Positions 46,827 through 58,739 of a DNA stretch of 64,000 nucleotides are shown here, one piece after another. Under the pieces are notes generated by a model. The model did not search any database. It saw nothing but the letters and a program-made list of their open reading frames with translations, and was not told where the DNA came from. This DNA is from Filosporella fistucella (taxonomy: Eukaryota; Ascomycota; Leotiomycetes; Helotiales). The stretch covers positions 868,001 through 932,000 of the forward strand of contig JAQJZZ010000008.1 of assembly GCA_030077755.1 (NCBI GenBank). Direction: 5' to 3'. Made by a program: the position numbers and the translations under genes. Positions within the stretch are counted from its first letter, which is position 1; every line of letters begins with the position of its first letter.

Positions 46827-49800
46827 TCTAGATTTGGCGACCCAATCGAGAAATCGCGTCTGCGACTTGTGTTTAAATGGCTCTCGAGCTCTGTGTTGAT
46901 TATTAGCACATATCGATGATATGGAGTATCACAAATTACCCAACGGTATGATCTCTATTCTGAAACTCCTCGCATGAACTGGAAATTGACAGACTTGGCG
47001 AGAGACTACCGTGAGGAGATTTCCGGAGGTCCCATGTAGCATTCCCATAAATCTGATCAGACATTCTGAAAAGTCGTCGGTTTTCTATCGTGATGAAATT
47101 ATTGAGAAAGGATTCGCGTTGGCTGCTCAGTCTCAGACGGCAGATGAATGCTGTGCAAAGAATGCTACTTCTGATCTGCTCTTCTAGACCACCTCAGAAT
47201 TGCAAGCACGATATTTACCAGAATCCCCTCCCATCTCTGCCCTCCCACACCACCGTTCTGCGGGGTATCAATCCTTCAGAAGGACCGCTCAGAGACAGCA
47301 TAATTGCATTTGCTTTTCAAGCGAAGGACTGCATACGATATGGCTCGATTCATTTCCGATTACTGAAAGACACCCAATCGTTAGCCCATGAGAATCCAAT
47401 TGTGACGAAATAAGAGATACTTGCAGCTTTAGAGGATTTGCCTTATACTTTGGTCTATCCGCCTCGTCGCCCTTTTCGGTTCGAAAAAGGGCATCAGGAT
47501 TGTGCAGCAGAGGTGCTGACGTATGATTAGAATTATCCAAATGAGCACCGTCCTAATCGGCAGACCACCTCAGAATTCTCTTGCCCGTTTGCCGATTACT
47601 AGAATAGCATGGGTTGAATGGCGTTGCCCTTGGTCCTGAGTGCTTTCGCAAGCTGTAGTTGTAAGGCTGGTGCCAGGGTCGGATTCGCCGGTGTGAGAAA
47701 CCGGACTAAGGTGGGAAGCGTTATTTTTATCGTGTGCCACGAGTGGTGGCATTTTCGAGGAGTAAAGGATCGAGCAAAAGAACTCCATTTCATACAAGAT
47801 CACAACTTCAAAAGCTTGAGCAGTTGAGAGACAAGGCTTGAGATAGTAGGAGGGAGACAGCCTCTGTGATATACTCTGTCCAGAGAGAATCAAAGAAGGC
47901 AGTGCAATTAGACGAGCATAGCCTTCCATCTTCCCCGCATTTCTATGGAGGCTGTGTTTACCTTAAAGCTCCTCCAAATCTCTATCACGGGAAGCGAAGT
48001 GAATCAATACATATTCAAGAGCCAAGCAACTGCTCGAATTAGACAAGCACAAGAGACAACGCTCACTCGGGAGTCATCAGGACTTTGCATATGGTCTGCG
48101 CCACGAACAACAGAGCTTCGTAATATGACCAACGGAGCTGCATTGGTTGAAGGCGAGCCTAATTGCGGGTTGCATGAGCCGCAACGACGCCCGACTTTGC
48201 GTAGCACAGGAAAAAGCAGTTTACAACTATGCAATTGGCTTAAGGGTTGAGATACTTGTCCAGCCCGAAGAAGCCGTGATGAAGGCAATAATTCCATGAT
48301 GAAATAACAGGAAGAACTGGGATTGACAGCAGCATATATAGATAATAAAAAGATGTGTTGAGTTCGTGATAAAGTTCGTTGTTTTGTCGATCAAGGAGAC
48401 GTGATGAGTGCTCCTGAACACGCTGGGCGATGACTAAGCAGCCTCGGTATTTTTCAGCTAGCATCACATGATACATTCCTATCACAGACCTCATGGAAAC
48501 CTAGTGTCTCCTAACATCTGACTTTCCTAGGCATCATCAGAAGGGTTTTGTGTATTCTTCCAACCCTTGGACCAAACCTAGTCTCACTGCTGTGTTGCTA
48601 CTCCGTAATTGGCAGGCCAAACGAGGCGTTCACGTGACCTTTGTTTAATCAACAATACAGGGAGAAAGAGGCTTTTTTCCCGATTCCATAGGGATGAGGC
48701 ATGCCGTAATTATAACCAATTTCTTCGGCCGTGACTGGGTGACTTTGGTTGTGATTGGTACTTCTAAGCAGAAATGACATTTTCTAGGAGTTTCAATATA
48801 TTCCACTGAATCCACTCATGGCTCGTCTAAGAACACAATTTGTGAGCAAAAGGAATCACAAATATAGACTCGAAGGTTCACACTGGCGACTTCCATACGA
48901 TCAGGGACTAGGAATTCTGAATACCATCCCATCAGAAATTCAATTCTAGGACACCAGCGATAATATAGATCGAGCCTCGAAACATGTCTCTGCCGTTATA
49001 AAATATATATACAAAGTCTTCACCTTGAAGATAAGATCGAGGAGCTAACTAACAATAAAATCTAGAATTATTATCCCAAGTTTGACCTATTGAGGAAATC
49101 TTGATTGTGTTTGACATACGCGGAATTTGCAAGTCGTCTGCAACCGCAGACAGGTCAGACACCTCGTCACAACGCAAAAAAGTTTATTGGAATGAAATTT
49201 CAAATGATATATAATGAAAGCCCTTTAGTGAGTCTGAAATGATCCGGAGAAGTAATTGCAGATTTGCAGTATGGCGCATATGACACCTGAGAAGTCTAAG
49301 AGGTGAAAAACATGACAAAGGTGGGGACCATCTTTGTCGTCGATAACTTCTATTATTTTATAGAACACTTATTGCAGACATCTAAGCAACAACTCTTTGT
49401 ATAAGGAGTAACATGTACATGATGCTATGTATCCAGAGCGACGGGAAGAATTCAGCAAGGCATTGTCTATCGTACACCACTATCCAAATATCACCATTTG
49501 ATCTATAATCAACGAAACCTGCATATTTGCCTCCGCCATCTCTCAGTCACAAGTAGTCATTCTAAGGTGCAGAATTCAAGGAGTAATTCGTCATGCTGCT
49601 TACCTCCCCAAAGATTGAATTCAAGCTGTAGGATGAACTCCTGAACTAACTCTAAAAGATCTGACATTCGCCTTCTCGCAGCAGAACCAGGGTTCTCATT
49701 GGCTCAATCCCGAACCCGAATATGTCAAAATTCGATGTACCCCAACAACGTACAACAATCTCACAAGACTAGTTTCCACTTGGAGATCATGGGAGATGAT

Positions 49801-49955
49801 TCGTAAAGATGTAAGATTGACAAGGAACCTTCCTTGGGAGGAGTTATTTGCTTACTCTGCTGGGATGATGTGGTTGAGATATAAAGCATGCGTTGCACTT
49901 TAAATTCGGATTCTGACTTCTGATCTCGAAAGTATCAGCGTAACATTCTCTTCAA
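46827..49955. other. Long gene-free region between C2H2 and P450 genes
   Basis: Here are 3.1 kb without a supported gene; frames are short and inconsistent. The right part (48.6-49.9 kb) is AT-rich. A TATAAA at 49880-49885, 71 nt before the P450 ATG, is a good TATA box. Confidence 0.5.
49880..49885 (+). promoter_or_regulatory. TATA box of P450 gene
   Basis: TATAAA within GAGATATAAAGC, 71 nt upstream of the start codon. Position and sequence fit a core promoter. Confidence 0.5.
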
Positions 49956-51676
49956 ATGGCGTTACACATTCTCTCATCTCTTCCAATTTTGTTCTTTGGT
50001 GCTATTGGATACGCACTCTCGGTTGCAGTCTATCGACTATATTTTAGTCCTGTCTCGAAATTCCCTGGACCGAAACTCGCAGCACTTACTTACTGGTAAG
50101 ATTTGATTTTCCCAATTGCAGCACCACACTTTTTGTGAAAGGTGGTCTCTAGGATTGTGCTGAAGTCTCACAGGTATGAGTTTTATCACGATTACTTCTC
50201 CAATAGTGGCCAATTTATTTTTCATCTTCGCGATCTCCACCAAAAATATGGCCCGATCATCCGTATCTCACCCCATGAGCTACATGTCTCCGATCCAGCA
50301 TTCCATCATGTTCTATTCAGTGGAGGTTCAGCCAAACGAAACCGCGATCCATACCACACAGCAGCACTGAGCCTTGAAGGCTCGGTACTCGCTAGCCCGC
50401 ATTATGAACTGCATCGAAAACGCCGTGCAGCACTCAGCCCCTTCTTCTCAATGAAAAGCACAAGGCGATTACTGCCAATTGTACAAGAGCGCATCGACAT
50501 ACTTGTGCGAAGACTAGATGGATTTAAAGATACTGGAAAAGTAGTCAATCTTTTGCATGCTATTAGCGCTTTCTCGAATGGTAATGTTAAAATGAGCAGA
50601 ATTACAACGGATAGCAGGGCTAATGAAAAGACAGATGTGATTGTGGAATACAGCTTTGGATCATCAGGCAATAAGTTACAAGACGAAAACTTTGATCCTT
50701 CATTCCAAAAGAATGTCCTAAATGCAGGGGCAGCGGTGTCATTGTTCAGACATTTCCCGATATTACCCAAAATTCTAAACGCGTTGCCAACTTCGATTGC
50801 GTTGAAATTACCAGAAATGGCAGATCAACTGAAGCAAAAAGCTGTGAGCTGATCTTACATTAAACTGTGCGAAAAAAGGTTAACATGGAGTAGGTTATAG
50901 GAGAACAAATTGAAGCAGTCAGAATAGGCGGTGCATCCAAGAATGATCGTGAAACCATATTCCATACTCTCTTAGACAGCGATCTACCTCTCTCAGAAAA
51001 AACCACGTCTCGCTTAGTGGAAGAGGGCGTCACTGTGATAGCAGCAGGAAGTCATACCGTAGCATGGACACTGACCGTAGCATGCTATCACCTACTCTCC
51101 AAACCTCACATCATGAGAGAAGTGAAAAACGAGCTCTCGTCAATCAAACGTGATGGCACTAACCTTGGAAGCGAGCTCGCCGCACTAGAGAAGCTACCTT
51201 ATCTCACAGCTACAATCAAAGAAGCTCTCCGTCTCGCATATGGAGTGAGCATGCGGCTTGCTCGGATAGCTCCAGAGTCAAGTATGCAGTATAAAGAATG
51301 GACGATCCCAGCAGGCGTGTCGGTATCTATGACTGCGGTATTGGTCCACCTGGATCCGGAGATCTTTCCGGCTCCAATGGAGTTCAGACCCGAGAGGTGG
51401 TTGGAGGATAAGGAAGGGAAGTTAGATAGATATTTGCTTTCTTTCTCGGCGGGAAGTCGGGTCTGTTTAGGCCTGAACCTTGCCTGGGCGGAGTTGTACT
51501 TGGGCGTCGCGACTCTCTTCTCTGCATTTGGGATGAAGGGTAGCAGAACCGAGACAGATCGTGGTGTGCTAGTGCTATTTGATACTGATGAGGGAGACGT
51601 TAAAATTCATGGGGATCGATTCTTTCCACTGGTGAAGGAAGGCAGTCAAGGTGTAAGGGTGTTGGTGAAATCATAA
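49956..51676 (+). CDS. Cytochrome P450 monooxygenase
   Basis: Four exons, 49956-50095, 50174-50580, 50635-50843 and 50894-51676, give 512 aa. A hydrophobic N-terminal anchor ([20 protein letters not shown]) is followed by the [20 protein letters not shown] hinge, joined across intron 1. The I helix is [13 protein letters not shown], the K helix KEALRLAYG gives the ExxR motif, PERF-type FRPERWL follows, and the heme loop [10 protein letters not shown] has the thiolate Cys. This is a microsomal class II enzyme of the fungal CYP superfamily; substrate unknown. Intron 2 (54 nt) has no stop and is in frame, but removing it restores [14 protein letters not shown], a family block. No partner biosynthetic genes are adjacent. 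Confidence 0.93.
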
Positions 51677-54600
51677 TAACAAATGGATGACCCCGTTTGA
51701 CATAGGGTAGCTCGAATATTTGGTGACAACGCTGACAGTCAACCACATAATGTACAGCTCCTTGGCTTACTTTGGTTGGACTTGCCAAGTATCTCCCCAG
51801 TCCTTGCCCCGGCAGACTGGGAATCTGCACGAAAACAATTGAATTTCAACTAAGACGGCACCCTTCATGATATTTGCTGATCTTTACCTGGTGATCTCAC
51901 ACATTTCCAAGTTTTAAGGAGGCACGGCAGGTCCAGTAGAAAGGAAATGGCGAGTATTGTAAGCAAATGATACAAGCCCGGGTACATAGCGCAGCAGTGC
52001 ACCTAAGCGAAGGAGAAAAAGGAGAACCTGTGATATGTGCGATTGCTACCCGCAAGAAGAAGCATGGAGCAGTGGATATTTCAAGATAGAGTGACAAGAT
52101 AAGGCACAGCGAGCTTGCTGCAGAGATTCAATATAACATCAGAATTGGCTAGAAGCCTCGGCAGCCTGTAGTTAGAAGCCACGATAAGCATTTTGCGTCA
52201 CGTAGAGCCGTCTCTGTGCGTGAACAAGATATCCTATCTTGTGAAGCTGAAGATGGACCAACACCTCGAGGCTCGCGATCATGGTTGATCATATATGGTC
52301 CTGATAGACACTGGACTGATCTGGATTCCAAAAAGGAAGGAAATACAGGAGGGTGGCGGGCTCGTATGGATATGTGGGGTATATGTCCGGGCTTTGTCTC
52401 AGGGTCACAGACAATTGGATGATCTCACATCATTTTGTTGATCTTGATCAGTTCTCAACCCCTCAAATGTACTCTTGCTTCATATCTGAGATTTAAATCC
52501 GGATTTCCGGGATGTGCTTCTCGAATCGATCATGGAGGACTCAAAGAGAGAACCGGGGAAGAAAAAATCAAACATTGTTTATGCCGATAACAACTGGAAC
52601 AACATATTTCCAGCTCTGCAATCATGCACATGGCAACGGGGAAGCACATGTTCCCAGCAGATTCCATCTTACAAGCCCAGCCAGCCAGGCTTGTGCAGCC
52701 CAGCTTACTGGTTGAATAGGCATCTGGTACGGTAGACGAGACGAGACGAGCAAGCCCAGCAACCCTGTATTGCCTTACCTTGCCTTGCCTTGCATAGGAC
52801 CATTTCAGATTCTGAAGTTCCCTTGTGGATGTGTGTGGGTTTCAGGGTCCAAAAGGGTCCAGATGCTCGTGGGCAGAACAAATTGTCAGAGAAAAAAAGT
52901 CGCGATACTTGGTAATGAACCAGCACGCATTTAGCCTCATTTGCATGTACGAATCGAATGTATCTTGTGATGAGAAGTACCAAATAGCAGTGATATACGG
53001 AGCGTAGTACTCTTGAGGGGTCGTGTCCGAGCAGAATTTTCATCTCTGTTGCCAGGAGGTCGACGCAACAAGTAAGAGGGCGTGCCTCTCTTTCTCTTAC
53101 CGCCATTTGACTGCGCCATGGGTTTATACAAACAGTTGGACTCGATTCGACGGCAGTACTTCGTAAGTTCTTCGCTTTTAAGCGATCAATGCATGCGGGA
53201 GCAGCTCGCAGCTCTTGACTTCATCACGACAACATCCACCATTTTCATGCAGGCAGATAGAAGCTGAGGTGGAGGAGGAGGAGGAGGAGGACCGTATCGA
53301 AGACTTCTGTGTGGTTGTGAGTTGAAGACTTACTGTCCAGTAGCTATGCAGCTATTGCATCAGTCATGGCGGGGATGTGGACGAGGTGGATTCTGCCTTG
53401 GGGAAGCACGAGAGCGGTGAAGGTAAAGGCGGGTGAAGGCGAGGTTGGGCTGAAAAAGGCGAGAAAGGCTGGCTTCAAAGGCTTCAAAGTGCGATGTCAT
53501 CTCGAATTTATTCTATGGGCACTATGCGGTAGTACATGGTGATGGATGCATCCCTTATTGCTCGTGCATCTGCCATGCAAGCCAATGCAGAGTAATGCGA
53601 GCGAACCTTGTTCTGCCCATGTTCACCGTTCGATTAATGGCTGGTGGCCCGAATCGATAATTATTTCTTCCAAGAATTGCACGTTGATTGCTGATGGATG
53701 GCTGATGTTTCTACCGTTTGAATAAAGTGGCCGGAATTATTTTCACCTCATGGATCTTTTGAAGGGCAGGGCTTGAAATAATCTGCGGAAAAGACGGAGG
53801 CAGTCCGGAGGGAGAAGCCCGCAATAACTTTGAAAAGTATACATTATTCCGAGAATGTGGAGTAGCTATTCGCAAGATAGTCAAGAAGGAGATTTTGTCT
53901 CATATCTTACTATGACAATACTCTGGAAGTTCCGGGGCAGTTTGGTTGCAGCATCCGGCGCAAATGAATTTCACGAGTCAGCGGACGGGAGTAGGAGGCG
54001 ACAGCCAGACTTGAGTGTTAGGAAGTGGTTAGTCCTGAGTCTGAGCGCCTTGAATATCAACTGTTTGATCTCGATACCGTGTAATTGTAACAGTCCAAAG
54101 TATCTGGACGGATTTGTCGAGCAAAGCACCAGAGAGAGGGATGGGAATATAAGATCAGAATCGTCAGATCCTCTCAGCCCATTCCAAACTTCACGAACAC
54201 CACCCTGTACCACTACACCACCCTACTGCCACCACGGTACAAACCGTTTTGTCGTTCCGGGTGACGCTTGTCACTTTGGAGACAAGGCTGCAAAATTTCA
54301 CATCGAGCTACTTAATCGGTGTGCAAGGGCCCTGCCAAATTTACCAACCAATTGCAAGAATATATTTCTATTACTAACGCTCACAAATTTTTATTTTGTT
54401 ATTTTTTTCAACCATCTTGCCTTGTCCGGGCAGATAATCCTTGTAGGTAGATTCATAACTTGCATAACTTATTGTTAGTTTGGAGATACGAGTATTAAGA
54501 TGTCTTGTGCAAGTATTTCATATATACTTCTTGGCTTGAGCAAGTACTTGATTTGACCTGACTCGACATCAATAGTATCCGTCTCTTTAAACTGCCACTT

Positions 54601-56215
54601 AAATCCCGAGAGTTTGACTTGCGAAGGAGATACGGCGGCTAGTACTCTTCGGTACGGTAGGGTGCAGCATTCTGCGCGCGATGTGGGACGAGCAAGGTTC
54701 GAGATGAAAAAAACTTTGGCCCCTTGAACGAACCTTACTGTTTTTGAGATTAAGAACTTTTGATGATGTAGTTTTTGACGTTGCACTCACTACTGTCTGC
54801 TGCACCGATTGTCAATCCAAGAGCTGAGGAGTGGTGAAGAACTGTGGAAGTGATAGTGGAAGTTATGTAAGTTACCTAAAATAAAGTATGGAGGCGAGAG
54901 ACATCACAAGCATGAAATAGGGGCATGGCACATTCCATTTCACCAATACCGTAGCAAAGTATATCCGTCGTCACCAGATGTCTTCCGTTGGAATAAGAAT
55001 GGCCAAGACAGATCTAGAGGCAATCCAGAATCTGTGCTCGGATCAGAGACAACTTTCTTTTTGCTCGGATGGTCAAAAGTTTGTGACAGACAGCCTTCCG
55101 CCTCCGCCTTTGAATTAAAGACATCTATGTCTTGCTACTTGTGTCAGGGGCAAAATGTACAGTCGAGCCGCCTGGTACGGAGGTACTTGCTCGCACTCCA
55201 ACGGCTCTTCGGAGAGAACTTAGTCGTTGGAGCTTCTCATGTACCTTTGTACAAGTACAACATATAAATTGCACAACAAGAAGTGATTGCCCTGTCACAA
55301 AAAGTCTCATCATGCGATTTTCTCCGTATTATGGGTTCAAGTCGGGATGGATAAGCAGATAGGTAACTCACTCTGCCTCTGCGGATACTCGGCGACGACA
55401 GAACAAAGTCTTCCAGATTATTTCCATCGAAACCGCCATTCGTCACTTGTCGTCACATTTTCTAAATAGCCCCCCAAGCCTTCTCCCCAGTTGAGCCATA
55501 CCTTACTTCAGCCACCAATCAAGTGCAATGCAATCCACTCACCACGAGGCATCTTTCAAGCTTGATCCCCGTGAAATTCCATAGTGGGGTAGCAGTGTGC
55601 TGACCAGACCAGAGACAGATTTTGTCGATGATGCATAATACCAACATCACCATGTATATCATCCCGCACGAAAGAAACAAATAGGAAGAAGCAGAGAAGA
55701 AGAAAATAAAAGGGAAGAGATAAACACACAGTTCGGCAGTTATATCTATTCTTATTCAGCTGGATTCCTCGTTCTTTGCTCCAATAGAGAGGGAAAGAGT
55801 AGCTGGCACAATTCTCAATAAAAATGTTCGTGTCATATCATGACATGACAAAGTCCCTCCTCCGTCGCAACCGTTTCTTCTTTCTCACCCTCCCCCCTGG
55901 TAGCCAACTCTTAAGTCAAGCTAAGTTTAGTTCTTCGGTTCCATCCAAAAAGTATAGCAACTAGCAGCAACAACCTTACCAAAGTTACTCTTGCACACCC
56001 TGTTCTACCACCTTCAACCCCTGCATGGCGGCCAATGAGACTCCATAATTTTGGAGCCGTTACCCATACCGCCTCTACTATTCTCGAAACTGCAAGTGAT
56101 CTTGTCCAGGATTTCGCACCAGAGATTCTGTTTGTTGCCTCTCAGCTTGTGTTTTGTGCCAAAGACATCATCTCTACTCGACTCGAATACTTGTACGGCC
56201 TCGATTTTGATTGAT
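51677..56215. other. Long gene-free region with short tandem repeats
   Basis: Here are 4.5 kb without a supported gene. It contains short repeats: GACGA units at 52734-52750, CCTTG units at 52771-52793 and GGA units at 53271-53291. A 207-codon plus frame at 53855-54478 lacks coding character. A tiny ORF, ATG at about 56025 (7 codons), ends before the ATG-free leader. Confidence 0.5.
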
Positions 56216-57504
56216 GCTTTTGCCTATTTGCCATCGCACCGTCTACGGACTAAGTTACTGTCGAGTCTAGTATTAACTACTCGACCGGACCAACTTTACA
56301 GCTCTCAGCTCACTTTTTGCATACCCGACTCAACCTTCAGTCACTGAAACGAGAGAACAAACGAACCCTCAGACCCTCACCTCACAATCCGAAGTCACTA
56401 GAGTTAGAGTAACTAAATAATCTTCCTCTTTTCAACTCCCATCATCTACCAAAACCTGCCATCTTTTACGATATCCACTCTCGAATATCCATTCCGTCCC
56501 ATCAACCGGCTGTCGCTTTCTATATCCCATCCCATCGACAATATCACATTCGTCGTGCAGGCAACGACTTCAGCCATCCGTCATCCCATCCCTTCTCGAC
56601 GTTGCAAATAAACAGAAATCCGGCGCAGTACGACTTTCATCCTGTATCACAACACCACTTTTTTTTTGGCAACATAAGCAGCGCAAAACACCAAGCACCT
56701 TCCCTGGCCATCGACTACCCGCCGTTACCATTTCTACTGCACCCTGAAATAGCGGTGTTAAAGATCAGAGCGTACGGTACCGTCCTCCAGCTCTTTTGAT
56801 TGCATTGCAGAAGCCTGCCATTCTTACTGCAAGTCAACTGCACTCCTCGACTTGACTGCATTCCCTTACCGCCTCCAGACGCCTCGTTTGCGTATCCGAG
56901 CTGGTTATTATTGAAGCAGAAGAAAGTCTGCATTGGACATTTCGGTCTGGAATCCTGCCTCCAATTTATTGTGCTTCAGTGGACAGTAACAGGCCAGCCC
57001 GGATTTTCTCCTGTGTCACCACCACGCCATCCTGCACTCCACTTCATTCCGAAGCAACTCCCTGACTCTGACGCCCTGGCTCCCTGAAATACGGAAGTGT
57101 AGTAGTCAGGTTAGTACGTCGAGGACTCGAGGCCATCGCTACGCAAGATCAGCGAAGCACTCCACTGCTTCTGCTTCTGCACTGCACACCAAGCAACCAA
57201 ATCACTGCACAGCGCGCAGGAACACACACTTCAGTCACCCACAAACAAACCGTCGCCCGCGCCCAAGCACAAGCCATTCCTTCCATCGACCAACCTTACT
57301 TCACCTTACCTCACAACCTACCACCCTTACACCCACACACCTTACCTCGAACTCTCCTGTCGCAAAACATCCGCATCTGCCTGCATCCATCCTCATCCTA
57401 TTTACCTACTACTTTCCATCTGCAGCACACACTTCTTCATCTTCATCTTCGCATCGTCCGTCACGCATCCTCTCCCATCTGCGCTCCCTACAACACCGCC
57501 CCTC
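56216..57504 (+). promoter_or_regulatory. Long ATG-free, G-poor presumed 5' leader of the GDS1-type gene
   Basis: Between the ATG at 56213 and the start codon at 57505, I find no ATG on the plus strand, while CAT is frequent. The strand is rich in C and T/A and poor in G, more so towards the start. This is what a long scanned 5' UTR would look like. A GTTAGT at about 57110 and TGCAG at about 57424 could delimit a leader intron. The upstream limit is unknown. Confidence 0.5.
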
Positions 57505-58739
57505 ATGACTTCTTCCGACCAAAAACCCCAAAATATGCCATATAATACTCGTCGAAAGTCGCTCTCGTTACCATCACTCGGCATCCATCTGCCTGTAACT
57601 CATGCTTCACGAGCGGCCGCCCGACTCTCACCGCCTTCAGCCTCTCCAAATTCTGAGCATCCTCCAACAAAAAAGTTAAAACGGTCGCATGAGGATTCGC
57701 CGTCTATGTCACCACCGCCAAAGAGAGCGCCAGTCAAGTACGAAAATACTCCGCCGCCGTCTCCAGAAGCCGATGTCGATGATTCCGACGATGATTCAAA
57801 ACCGCGCGAGATTGATCTAGAGGGAATAAATGATGAGATTGTCGAAGGAGTGATCGTACAACTACAAAAGACTGGAAATCGTCCCCACTTAGTCAAGGAG
57901 TTAGCTGCTATATTGTCTCAGAGCGTCAAGATTGTCGAACAGTAAGTGATTAATTCTCCTGGCCATGTCTCAAAGCTAACAGTTATAGGTCTGCGAATCC
58001 GTCTGCCATCATCTCCTCCAGACTCTCCTCGTACCTAAAGCGCTCTTGGTCAGCTTCATCGCCATGTCCGGTCGCAAAGGAATTAGAAACGGTGCATCCG
58101 CGCAGAACCTACTTCTACCTGACGACCTACCAACACCAGCCTATTCCCGACCCTGCGACAATACAATTTGCTGCTAGAGCCATAATTTCACCATCCATTT
58201 CGAGCGCGGCTTCGAGATCGGATGAGGCGGATGCTGAGAGACGAAGAGAGCTTTCTCCTTCGCCCGAAGTTGATCTCTCGTCACCAGAATTCGACGATGA
58301 CGACATGAATACTCCACCGACGCCCACCGGGTCGTTCTCTGGACGGAAGGACCCTCTGAGAAGAAACCATCGAGCATCATCTCCACCACTGGAGAAGGAC
58401 GAGAAGGAGTTCACACAAACCGCAAGAGGAATGCAGAAGCGCAAGTTGAGCGCCGATGTACAAATGAGCGGAGCTCCATCAGAGATGGAAGAGTATCCTA
58501 CAAAGACTTTGGACGCCGATGCGCTATTTGGAGAAGGTAGACATCTGAATGTATCGACTAGTGCTGTCTTCATTAGCAGTCCAGCGATGAAACCAAGCCT
58601 GTCGCTGAGCACCATGAAAAGGGGTTTCGAGGATTCGAGTGATATCTGGAGTCGCGTTGATAACACGATGGAATGGGACATGCGGAGTCCTGAGAACGTC
58701 GAGTTGGATGAGCTCGACGGCATGTTCGACGACTTTTAA
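57505..58739 (+). CDS. GDS1-type winged-helix regulatory protein
   Basis: Two exons, 57505-57941 and 57989-58739, with a 47-nt GTAAGT..ATAG intron, give 395 aa. A basic, Pro/Ser-rich N-terminus with KKLKR (possible nuclear signal) precedes an acidic stretch. The globular part at about 108-190 (INDEIVEGVIVQLQKTGNRP, HLVKELAAILSQSVKIVEQS, SAIISSRLSSYLKRSW) matches the winged-helix domain of yeast Gds1 and its Pezizomycotina relatives. The rest is disordered, with several TPP/SP sites and an acidic end (LDELDGMFDDF). Yeast GDS1 was found as a suppressor affecting nuclear/mitochondrial functions. Function here is a likely transcription regulator, by inference. The intron sits between two helices of the domain. 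Confidence 0.87.

Noticed and set aside
53855..54478. 207-codon open frame on the plus strand
   Set aside because: No domain or signal; sits in a gene-free repeat-bearing stretch; sequence reads as translated non-coding DNA.
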